DNA of 5,871 nt from Chloroflexota bacterium (lineage in GTDB: Bacteria; Chloroflexota; UBA6077): NCBI GenBank assembly GCA_021788565.1, contig JAJYKO010000411.1, positions 1 through 5,871 on the forward strand. Direction: 5' to 3'. The notes below the pieces were generated by a model. The model did no database searches. It was not told the origin of the DNA and saw only the letters and a list, made by a program, of their open reading frames with translations. This document shows, piece by piece, positions 1 to 5,630 of the stretch. Position numbers and translations under genes: made by a program. Position 1 is the stretch's first letter; each line of letters begins with the position of its first letter.

Positions 1-1
1 G

Positions 2-37
2 CGTGGGCGGCGAGGGCGAGGGCGCTCGAACGGATGA
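2..37 (+). CDS. Possible C-terminal end of an upstream gene (partial)
   Basis: The frame beginning at base 2 reads RGRRGRGRSNG and then a TGA stop at 35-37. An Arg/Gly-rich tail of this kind is common at the end of bacterial RNA-binding proteins and some RNA helicases. The stop codon forms the first three bases of a perfect hairpin, as expected where a terminator follows a gene directly. Only 11 codons are visible, and the other two forward frames are also open for a short way (to 74 and 120), so the reading frame is a guess. Product unknown. Confidence 0.3.
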   Translation, partial: RGRRGRGRSNG

Positions 38-68
38 GGGCTCGGATCGTTCGCGATCCGAGCCCTCA
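35..68 (+). terminator. Perfect 15-bp hairpin with TTCG loop, possible terminator
   Basis: Bases 35-49 are exactly complementary to 54-68, with a four-base loop TTCG at 50-53. The stem is GC-rich and would be very stable as RNA. There is no T-tract after it on either strand, so it is not a canonical intrinsic terminator. It could still stop or pause transcription or protect an mRNA 3' end. It starts exactly on the TGA of the possible upstream reading frame. The hairpin is certain from the sequence; the terminator role is inferred. Confidence 0.45.
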
Positions 69-130
69 CTATGAATGCCGAGCCCGAGCCGAAAGCCGGC
101 CCAGGTTTCTCCTAAAGTAAAGCGGCGATC
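69..130. other. Spacer between two hairpins, nothing recognised
   Basis: This short stretch separates the two inverted repeats. It repeats the string CCGAGCCC (79-86), which also occurs in the right arm of the first hairpin (59-66). No promoter, gene or RNA element was recognised here. Confidence 0.3.
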
Positions 131-198
131 AAACCCGCGGGGTCTTTGGCCCCTGATCCTGAACTGACGCGCTGTGATCCCCGAGACCCCGCGGGTTT
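131..198 (-). terminator. 15-bp inverted repeat with 38-nt spacer, likely cytochrome terminator
   Basis: Bases 131-145 are a perfect reverse complement of 184-198. The arms begin or end in AAA/TTT and contain the palindrome CCCGCGGG. The repeat lies 27 nt past the cytochrome stop codon, where a terminator is expected. Because both ends carry TTT in the reading direction, it could act on both strands. The T-run is only three bases and the enclosed 38 nt is much longer than a usual terminator loop, so another role is possible, such as mRNA 3'-end protection or a dispersed repeat. Confidence 0.5.
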
Positions 199-225
199 CA
201 TCCTGGCTTTGGCTTAGATCGCTGG

Positions 226-2130
226 CTACTTCATCAGGGTTGCGCCCGGGACGTCGTGGCCAGTCAGATCCTTGTAGGACAGCTGCAGCAGAGCGACGCT
301 TCGATCGAAGTTGTGGATAGCATTCGCCTTGCCGTTGTTGTCCTCGGTTCCACGCACGAACAGATAGTTGTAGATCGCGTCCTTCTGCTTCTGGTTCCAG
401 TACTGCATATTGGACTGATCGAAGTACGGATGGCCCTTGATCGGCTTGATGCCGGAGTCAGCGATCGCCTGCTGCAGCTTGGTCAGCAGCCCGGCAACCT
501 CGGTCTGGACACCTTCCACCTTGCCGTTGCCGTCGTAGTCGGCCTTCGCCTGGAAGTTGAAGTCCTTGATGCCGGGATGGCAGCTCTGGCACTCGGCCGT
601 ATACTCGAACTTGCCATCCGGGCTGATGGTATTGAAGGAGTGGTCGCCAACGGTCAGATGGTTGGGATCCTTCGCGTTGGCAGGATTCGGATACATGTGG
701 CAAGCCACGCATGAGCCTGGGGTGTTGCCGCCGAACAGCAGCGTCTTGCCGCTCGGATCCGACGGGTCTGCCACAGGTCCGGCTCCGACGATCAGGTAGT
801 GCGGTGAGTTGGGAACGGTCTGGCCGTAGGTGATGCCTCCCGTTCCGCTCAGCATCTCCGCGCCGGCGCTGTAGTGCGGGAAGTTGTTGTTAGAAGCATC
901 CTGTTCCGGACTGGTGGATGTTCGGGCGTTATGGCACTCTACGCAGGTGGCCGAGAGCCCGAAGTCTTTAGTTACGCCAGCGGCCTGGATAGGCTTGCCG
1001 ACGATCCGCAGCTGGTCGGGGTTCGCGGCGCTGTGAGGATCGTGGCAGACAGCGCAGGTGACGGTCTGCATGGTGTTGTCCCATGCTGCCTTGTCTGTGG
1101 GGTTCTGCAGGAAGCTGATGTAACCCTTGCCGGAGTGGCAGCGGACGCAGTCTTGCCGGCTCGGGCCGGTAGGATAGGTCCACGCCTGGGCGGTCTTGAT
1201 GGAATGAGCCGAGTTCGCGAACAGGCCGCCCTTGATGTGGTGTCCGCCGCCGTTGTGGCAGACGTTGCACACGCCCTCATCCAGGCTGGCGGTCATCGCG
1301 GTGCCGTTGGTCACGTGGTCCTTGGCAGGGCCGTGGCAGTCTTCGCACTGGATATTGGATACGTTCTGCAGCATAACCGGGACGTTGGCCCAGTTATCCT
1401 TGCCCGCCTGGATATCGGCCAGAGCGGGGAACTTCCAGCCGGTCTGCGCCTGCATGTCGGCGAAACCGCCGTTCTGTACGCCGATGTCGTAGCCGGTGGT
1501 GTGGCAGCGGATGCATGACTCAGAGTAGTGGCTGGTCTTCGGGTCGCTGCCACCGTTGAGCTGTACCTTGAGCATGGTGGCGTGACCGGTCTGCGACCAG
1601 CCCTGCGTAATCTGAGGATGGCAGCGGAAGCAGTTGCCGATTCCTGTCCCAATGTACGCGCCGGCATGGATCTGGACAGACGCCATTGGGCTGGAGCCGC
1701 CGTCGTTGCTCAGCACCACGTCCACCTTGTAGACGCCGGAAAGGTCCGGGGTGAACTTGACGGTCGGCTTGTCTGTCGCATCCAGCTTAGCCTTGGAACC
1801 ATCCGGAGAGGTCAGGGTCCAAGCGTACTTGGTCACGGGTGATTTCGGGTCGGCTGGGGATCCCGACAGCGTGACCGGGACACCGATGGAAACGTTGCTA
1901 AGACCTGTGGTCCCTTCCTGAACCTTGGTCTTGCCGTCGGATAGGGTTGCGGTGATAACGTTGGGGTCATCCGGATTGGCGGCCACGGGGACGATCGCCA
2001 GTTTGGCCACCGGTGGGGCCGGCTTGGTTGTCTGCTGCTGTTCGGCCGCGAACAGCGTGCCCGCTGATGCGCCCAGCGCCAGCAACACGATGACGCCAAG
2101 GGCCAGTAGACCCTTAGGCTTCAGTGCCAT
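226..2130 (-). CDS. Exported nonahaem c-type cytochrome with N-terminal PKD-like domain
   Basis: The 634-aa protein is predicted to be a secreted electron-transfer protein that binds nine covalent haems. Residues 1-29 form a signal peptide (KPK, then a Leu/Val/Ala core, cleavage near LFA-AE). Residues about 45-155 resemble a PKD/Ig-like beta-sandwich. Nine CXXCH motifs begin at residues 167, 206, 262, 288, 328, 359, 396, 474 and 514. The first lies in a Y-x-G...CxxCH...W..(S/T)GHA context like cytochrome c554-type proteins. CEDCHGP, CAVCHDPHS and CVECHNAR are typical multihaem signatures. Fifteen further histidines could supply distal ligands. Near the C-terminus a DYDGNGKVEG loop (531-540) resembles a Ca-binding EF-hand/dockerin loop. 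The end resembles the helical tail of nitrite-reductase-like cytochromes (HNFDRSVALLQ). The open frame extends 64 codons upstream to 2322, but the ATG at 2130 has an ideal ribosome site and precedes the signal peptide. No haem-maturation or partner oxidoreductase gene is visible. The electron donor and acceptor are unknown. Confidence 0.93.
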   Translation of the reverse strand: MALKPKGLLALGVIVLLALGASAGTLFAAEQQQTTKPAPPVAKLAIVPVAANPDDPNVITATLSDGKTKVQEGTTGLSNVSIGVPVTLSGSPADPKSPVTKYAWTLTSPDGSKAKLDATDKPTVKFTPDLSGVYKVDVVLSNDGGSSPMASVQIHAGAYIGTGIGNCFRCHPQITQGWSQTGHATMLKVQLNGGSDPKTSHYSESCIRCHTTGYDIGVQNGGFADMQAQTGWKFPALADIQAGKDNWANVPVMLQNVSNIQCEDCHGPAKDHVTNGTAMTASLDEGVCNVCHNGGGHHIKGGLFANSAHSIKTAQAWTYPTGPSRQDCVRCHSGKGYISFLQNPTDKAAWDNTMQTVTCAVCHDPHSAANPDQLRIVGKPIQAAGVTKDFGLSATCVECHNARTSTSPEQDASNNNFPHYSAGAEMLSGTGGITYGQTVPNSPHYLIVGAGPVADPSDPSGKTLLFGGNTPGSCVACHMYPNPANAKDPNHLTVGDHSFNTISPDGKFEYTAECQSCHPGIKDFNFQAKADYDGNGKVEGVQTEVAGLLTKLQQAIADSGIKPIKGHPYFDQSNMQYWNQKQKDAIYNYLFVRGTEDNNGKANAIHNFDRSVALLQLSYKDLTGHDVPGATLMK

Positions 2131-2138
2131 TGGTGGTT

Positions 2139-2143
2139 CCTCC
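2139..2143 (-). promoter_or_regulatory. Ribosome binding site of the cytochrome gene
   Basis: The minus strand reads GGAGG here, within the longer purine run GGGAGGGAGGAA, 8 nt before the ATG at 2130. A run of seven A lies just upstream (2152-2158 on the opposite strand as T). This site settles the start at 2130 over the upstream in-frame start near 2322. Confidence 0.85.
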
Positions 2144-2360
2144 CTCCCACTTTTTTTGGGTCGAACGGTTAGTCTCTTGGGGTGCCAGCCCACGCCGCTC
2201 TCGGCTCGTCTTTGAGACGCGGTCCAAAATCTGGCGGTGTCAGAGCCTCCTTGGAGCAGACTACTCGATGCGGGCAGCGAATCCTGCCAGGCCGCAGGAG
2301 AGCTGTGAATCGCGACGAGCACGGACGGCTAGCAGTGCGGAACCAACGTTACCGAGGGAC

Positions 2361-2392
2361 AGCCGTGTAAATGTGTAGTCCTGCGCACGGCT
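2361..2392. repeat. 7-bp inverted repeat AGCCGTG / CACGGCT in the divergent region
   Basis: AGCCGTG at 2361-2367 is the exact reverse complement of CACGGCT at 2386-2392, with 18 bases between. It lies about 25-56 nt downstream of the predicted cytochrome transcription start. It could be an operator for a dimeric regulator or an RNA hairpin in the leader. A 7-bp repeat with this spacing can also arise by chance. Confidence 0.35.
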
Positions 2393-2423
2393 AATACTAT
2401 CCGTTGTTTATGAACCACATGGT

Positions 2424-2452
2424 ATAGTAGCTTCCTCTTTCAGGCTCGTCAA
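2424..2452 (-). promoter_or_regulatory. Sigma70-type promoter for the cytochrome gene
   Basis: On the minus strand the -35 box is TTGACG (2452-2447, 5 of 6 consensus bases). A 17-bp spacer follows, then the -10 box TACTAT (2429-2424), which has the key first, second and last bases. The expected start site is near 2417. A GGGTTTTCCC element (2453-2462) abuts the -35 box on its upstream side. This is the best-spaced -35/-10 pair found in the window and points towards the cytochrome. Confidence 0.65.
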
Positions 2453-2522
2453 GGGTTTTCCCGTACAAGAAGGCACGAAGTTGTGGACGGTGGCTTTGTC
2501 GGTTCGCCGAGGCCTGCCCCGA

Positions 2523-2531
2523 TGCTATAAT
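2523..2531 (+). promoter_or_regulatory. Extended -10 promoter (TGCTATAAT) for the helicase cluster
   Basis: A perfect TATAAT at 2526-2531 is preceded by TG and one base, giving a full extended -10 element, which does not need a strong -35. The candidate -35 at 2503-2508 (TTCGCC) is weak. The expected start site is near 2538, leaving a leader of about 27 nt that includes the Shine-Dalgarno site at 2554. The promoter lies inside the open frame that extends upstream of the helicase, so the upstream in-frame TTG at 2481 would not be on this transcript. Confidence 0.65.
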
Positions 2532-2553
2532 TCCCCTGAACAGCAGCCGTCAC

Positions 2554-2558
2554 AGGAG
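2554..2558 (+). promoter_or_regulatory. Ribosome binding site that sets the helicase start
   Basis: AGGAG lies 6 nt before the TTG at 2565. Translation from this TTG gives a protein starting SLLEGLNPAQREAV after the initiator Met, which is where UvrD/PcrA proteins normally begin. The in-frame TTG at 2481 lacks a comparable site and would add 28 residues unlike the family. Confidence 0.8.
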
Positions 2559-2564
2559 AGTTGG

Positions 2565-4859
2565 TTGAGTCTTCTAGAAGGATTGAACCCCGCTCAGCGG
2601 GAAGCCGTTATCGTTCCCTTGGGACCCCTCTTGATTCTCGCGGGACCAGGCTCCGGCAAGACCCGGGTTATCACCCACCGCATCGCCAATCTCATCCAGC
2701 ACGAGGGAGTGAGTCCTCATCACATCATGGCCGTGACCTTCACCAACAAGGCCGCCACGGAGATGAAAGTCCGGCTGGCTAAGCTGGTCGGACGGGACGC
2801 CGAGGGGTTGACCGTCGGAACCTTTCACGCGACTTGCTCTCGCATCTTGCGGCGCGAGGCGGACCACGTCGGCCTCAACTCTCACTTCGTCATCTACGAC
2901 GAGGACGATCAGCTGAGCCTGGTGAAGAAGGTACTGAAGGAGCTTGAGATCGACGAGAAGCGTTTCTCGCCGCGCGGCTGCCTGAGCGAGATCTCTTCCG
3001 CGAAGAGCGAGCTGAGGGATCCGCTCCAGTACAGCGAGTTCGCCCAGAGCTACCGGCAAGAGGTGGTGGCTCGCGTCTACCGCCGCTATCAGGAACTGCT
3101 GGGACAAAACGGGGCGCTGGATTTCGACGACCTGCTGGTAACCACGGAGGAGCTTTTCCGGACCAACCCCGACGTGCTGGAGCGGTACCAGGAGCGCTAT
3201 CTCCATCTGCTGGTGGACGAGTTCCAGGACACTAACGTAGCCCAATACGCGCTCGTGAAGCAGCTGGGCGGAAAGCACCGCAACGTCTGCGTGGTGGGCG
3301 ACCCGGATCAGTCGATCTACAGCTGGCGCTCCGCCGACATCCGAAACATTCTCAACTTCGAGCAGGACTACCCGGATCTGAAGGTCGTGCTGCTGGAGCA
3401 GAACTATCGATCGACCGGAACGATTCTCGAGGTTGCGCAGGGGATAATCAGCGCCAACACGAAGCGCAAGGCCAAGAGGCTGTGGACGGAGAACCCCAAG
3501 GGGGGCCCGATCACCATCTTCGAGGCTTTTAACGAGGAGGAGGAGGCGTCCTACGTCGCCCGCGAGATCGAGCGGCTCGTGAGCCGCGGCGGCCACAGGC
3601 TCCGCGACTTCGCGGTGATGTACAGGACAAACGCCCAGTCGCGAGCGCTGGAGAAGGCGTTCCGCCACTACACCATCCGCTACAAGCTGGTGGGCGGGGT
3701 TCGCTTCTACGAACGCCGAGAGGTGAAAGACATCCTCGCATACCTGCGGCTCCTGCAGAATCCCGCCGATGGGGTGGCCCTCCTGAGGGTGGTGAACATG
3801 CCCCCACGAGGGATCGGCGATCGAACCATGGCCGAACTGGAGCGAATCGCCGAGCAGCGCCGGGTCTCACTGTTCGACGCGATGCGCGTGGCCGTTTCTG
3901 ACGATGGTCCCACTGGCAAGGGACCGCAGTTGGCGCCCAGGGTGCGCCACTCGCTTTCGGCTTTCCTGGAGATGATGGACGGTCTCCTTCAGGAGAGGTC
4001 GGTACTGGGCATAGAGCAGCTGCTGGATCAGACGGTCGAGCGGACCGGGTACCGGGCCTTCGTGCTGGACGGCACTGATGAGGGGAGAGAGCGCTGGGAG
4101 AACGTCCAGGAGCTACGCACCGTGGCCAAGGAGTACGAGCAGCTCGCCCCGGAGTCGGCCCTGGACATGTTCCTGGAAGAGGCGACCCTGATGTCCGACG
4201 TGGACGGCCTTAAGGAAGAGGAGGAGGGCGTAACGCTGATAACCCTCCACGCCGCCAAGGGCCTGGAGTATCCGTGCGTGTTCATCGTCGGGATGGAGGA
4301 TGGGATCTGCCCGCACTCCCGGTCCTTCGACGATCCGGCCGCGATGGAGGAGGAACGCCGCCTTTGCTACGTGGGCGTCACGCGTGCTATGCAGCGGCTC
4401 TGGCTGGTATATGCCACCCGACGAACCCTGTACGGCAACATGAACTATAACGAGCCGTCGCGCTTCCTCGCGGACATCCCGCCTGGACTCGCCGACGGGA
4501 GCGGGGCGCACGCGACTGGTAGTGTCAAACCGTCTCCGCTCAGCGTGTCGAGTCCGGGCCGCAGATTTACCGAGCCAAACGGATGGACCGGGACGAACGG
4601 CAAGAAGGCAGAGCGGCCGGCTCCCATGCCCCCTCGCCCTCGTACCACGCTGTCGCGAACGGCCGCCCAATCCCCGGCCGCTCCAGGGCCGACGGAGACC
4701 CAGTTCAAGCCCGGCGATAGGGTGTACCATCCGGCCTTCGGAAACGGCGTCGTTGTTTCCAGCCAGATGCAGCGTGGGGACGAAGAGGTCACGGTGGCCT
4801 TCGAGCAGCGGGGGGTCAAGAAGCTGGCCCTGAGCTTTGCGCCGTTGCAGCGAGCGTGA
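2565..4859 (+). CDS. pcrA: UvrD/PcrA-type superfamily 1A DNA helicase
   Basis: A 3'-5' ATP-dependent DNA helicase of 764 aa, expected to act in nucleotide excision repair, removal of recombinase filaments and clearing of stalled RNA polymerase in the cytoplasm. All the superfamily 1 motifs are present: Q motif LNPAQREAV (7-15), Walker A AGPGSGKT (26-33), Ia TFTNKAATEM (58-67), Ib GTFHA (85-89), II LVDEFQD (216-222), III GDPDQSIYSWR (245-255), IV QNYRS (279-283), V TLHAAKGLE (560-568) and VI CYVGVTRA (601-608). Residues about 640-712 are a Pro/Gly/Ser-rich, probably disordered linker. The end FKPGDRVYHPAFGNGVV (714-730) is the Tudor-like domain that binds RNA polymerase in PcrA. The TTG start is chosen from the ribosome site and family alignment. 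Length is ordinary for the family. It leads a tight cluster, with the next gene 3 nt away. The symbol uvrD is equally usable. Confidence 0.95.
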   Translation: MSLLEGLNPAQREAVIVPLGPLLILAGPGSGKTRVITHRIANLIQHEGVSPHHIMAVTFTNKAATEMKVRLAKLVGRDAEGLTVGTFHATCSRILRREADHVGLNSHFVIYDEDDQLSLVKKVLKELEIDEKRFSPRGCLSEISSAKSELRDPLQYSEFAQSYRQEVVARVYRRYQELLGQNGALDFDDLLVTTEELFRTNPDVLERYQERYLHLLVDEFQDTNVAQYALVKQLGGKHRNVCVVGDPDQSIYSWRSADIRNILNFEQDYPDLKVVLLEQNYRSTGTILEVAQGIISANTKRKAKRLWTENPKGGPITIFEAFNEEEEASYVAREIERLVSRGGHRLRDFAVMYRTNAQSRALEKAFRHYTIRYKLVGGVRFYERREVKDILAYLRLLQNPADGVALLRVVNMPPRGIGDRTMAELERIAEQRRVSLFDAMRVAVSDDGPTGKGPQLAPRVRHSLSAFLEMMDGLLQERSVLGIEQLLDQTVERTGYRAFVLDGTDEGRERWENVQELRTVAKEYEQLAPESALDMFLEEATLMSDVDGLKEEEEGVTLITLHAAKGLEYPCVFIVGMEDGICPHSRSFDDPAAMEEERRLCYVGVTRAMQRLWLVYATRRTLYGNMNYNEPSRFLADIPPGLADGSGAHATGSVKPSPLSVSSPGRRFTEPNGWTGTNGKKAERPAPMPPRPRTTLSRTAAQSPAAPGPTETQFKPGDRVYHPAFGNGVVVSSQMQRGDEEVTVAFEQRGVKKLALSFAPLQRA

Positions 4860-4862
4860 CGT

Positions 4863-5630
4863 GTGACGGGGCGAGTGGGAGAGAACTCTATAGCATCTCT
4901 AATCCTGGCGGCGGCCGTGCTCTTGATTGCGCTGGCCGGCTGCTCCGCGCCCGCGACGCCTCAGGCTCCCACCCCCGCCGCCACGTCCGCGCCAACTGTT
5001 CCCGCGTCCGCAGTGCCGGCTGCCCCTTCGTCGCCCACCGCGACACCGCCCTCGCATACAGCAACGGCCCTACCTACCCTGCAGCCCACGTCGACGACTG
5101 CGCCTCTTCCGCCCGCTGCCGCGCCGACGAAGCCCGCGCCCACAACGGCTCCTACGGCGGCACTCACCAGCACGGCACGACCCGCGACCCCAACGGCGCA
5201 ACCGACCGCTTCGGCTACAGCACCCACCGGCTCGGGCGCCGCTCCAGTAAGCCCACCCTACGCACGTTTTACAACTGCCTCCGGCAAGCAGGTGTACATA
5301 AAGCTGGAGATCGCGGACGCACCAGCTTCCATGGAAAAAGGGCTGATGAATAGAACTTACCTGGCCCCCGATTCGGGCATGGTGTTCGTCTTCCCCTCTG
5401 ACACGCAGACGCCTTTCTGGATGAAGGACACCCTCATTCCCCTCTCCATCGCCTGGATTTCCTCGGACGGGACGATCGTCGAGATCCAGGATATGCAGCC
5501 CGAAACCGAGAACTTGCACTATCCGGCGAAGCTATACAGGTATGCCATCGAGGCGAACCAGGGATACTACCAGAAGAACGGCATCGTAGCCGGCGACAAA
5601 GTGGAGTTGCAGCTTGGAGGAAGACAGTGA
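4863..5630 (+). CDS. DUF192 lipoprotein with long Pro/Thr/Ala-rich linker
   Basis: The 255-aa protein is predicted to be anchored on the outer face of the membrane. Residues 8-26 are a hydrophobic signal ending in the lipobox LAGC, with Cys27 as the lipidation site. Residues about 28-132 are almost entirely Pro, Thr, Ala and Ser, an extended linker common in Chloroflexota surface lipoproteins. Residues about 133-253 are a DUF192 domain: GLMNR (160-164), SGMVFVFP (171-178), FWMKDT (185-190), a GTIVEI strand (203-208) and AGDKVELQ near the end (243-250). The biochemical function of DUF192 is not settled, so none is assigned. The GTG start at 4863 lies 3 nt after the helicase stop. A second GTG at 4875 would still leave a complete signal peptide. 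Neither has a strong ribosome site, so translation is probably coupled to the helicase. Its stop overlaps the next start. Confidence 0.88.
   Translation: MTGRVGENSIASLILAAAVLLIALAGCSAPATPQAPTPAATSAPTVPASAVPAAPSSPTATPPSHTATALPTLQPTSTTAPLPPAAAPTKPAPTTAPTAALTSTARPATPTAQPTASATAPTGSGAAPVSPPYARFTTASGKQVYIKLEIADAPASMEKGLMNRTYLAPDSGMVFVFPSDTQTPFWMKDTLIPLSIAWISSDGTIVEIQDMQPETENLHYPAKLYRYAIEANQGYYQKNGIVAGDKVELQLGGRQ
5616..5620 (+). promoter_or_regulatory. Ribosome binding site of the epimerase gene
   Basis: GGAGG lies 6 nt before the GTG at 5627, inside the last codons of the DUF192 gene. It fixes the epimerase start at the GTG that overlaps the preceding stop as GTGA. Confidence 0.85.

Larger units (their letters stand above)
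2131..2417 (-). other. Long untranslated leader of the cytochrome mRNA
   Basis: If the promoter at 2424-2452 is used, transcription starts near 2417 and the leader is about 287 nt. It has an inverted repeat near its 5' end (2361-2367 with 2386-2392). It also has a small hairpin at 2207-2219 (5-bp stem, loop of 3) and another at 2273-2288 (GGCAG/CTGCC). I searched by eye for cyclic-di-GMP (GEMM), TPP and cobalamin riboswitch cores and found none. One frame is open through the 192 nt before the ATG, but its translation looks like random sequence and has no ribosome site that I can see. The function of the leader is unknown. Confidence 0.4.

Noticed and set aside
2174..2222. A TPP-riboswitch-like string on the plus strand (GGGGTGCC...GGCT...TTGAGAC).
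   Set aside because: The second half of the aptamer (an ACCTGAT...TAATGCCAGCGTAGGGA-like core) is absent, and the strand points away from the cytochrome with no fitting gene.
2131..2322. An N-terminal extension of the cytochrome from the upstream in-frame start.
   Set aside because: It would bury the signal peptide 64 residues inside the protein, it lacks a ribosome site, and the ATG at 2130 has an ideal one.
2131..2420. A cyclic-di-GMP (GEMM) riboswitch in the cytochrome leader.
   Set aside because: The conserved GCAAAGC-type core and the GGGCAAACC-like segment were not found by eye on the minus strand.
2404..2428. A plus-strand promoter TTGTTT...TATAGT upstream of the helicase.
   Set aside because: The spacer is only 13 bp, too short for a sigma70 promoter. 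The extended -10 at 2523-2531 is a better fit.
2574..3668. A long open frame on the minus strand opposite the helicase.
   Set aside because: It mirrors the helicase codons, shows no recognisable motifs and has the low-complexity Leu/Val/Arg look of an antisense shadow.
4113..4730. A second open minus-strand frame opposite the helicase C-terminus.
   Set aside because: It is a GC-rich shadow of a clearly conserved gene with no family motifs.
4856..5353. An open frame overlapping the DUF192 gene in another forward frame.
   Set aside because: It is open because of the biased Pro/Thr/Ala codons of the linker. The DUF192 frame has a lipobox and a conserved domain.
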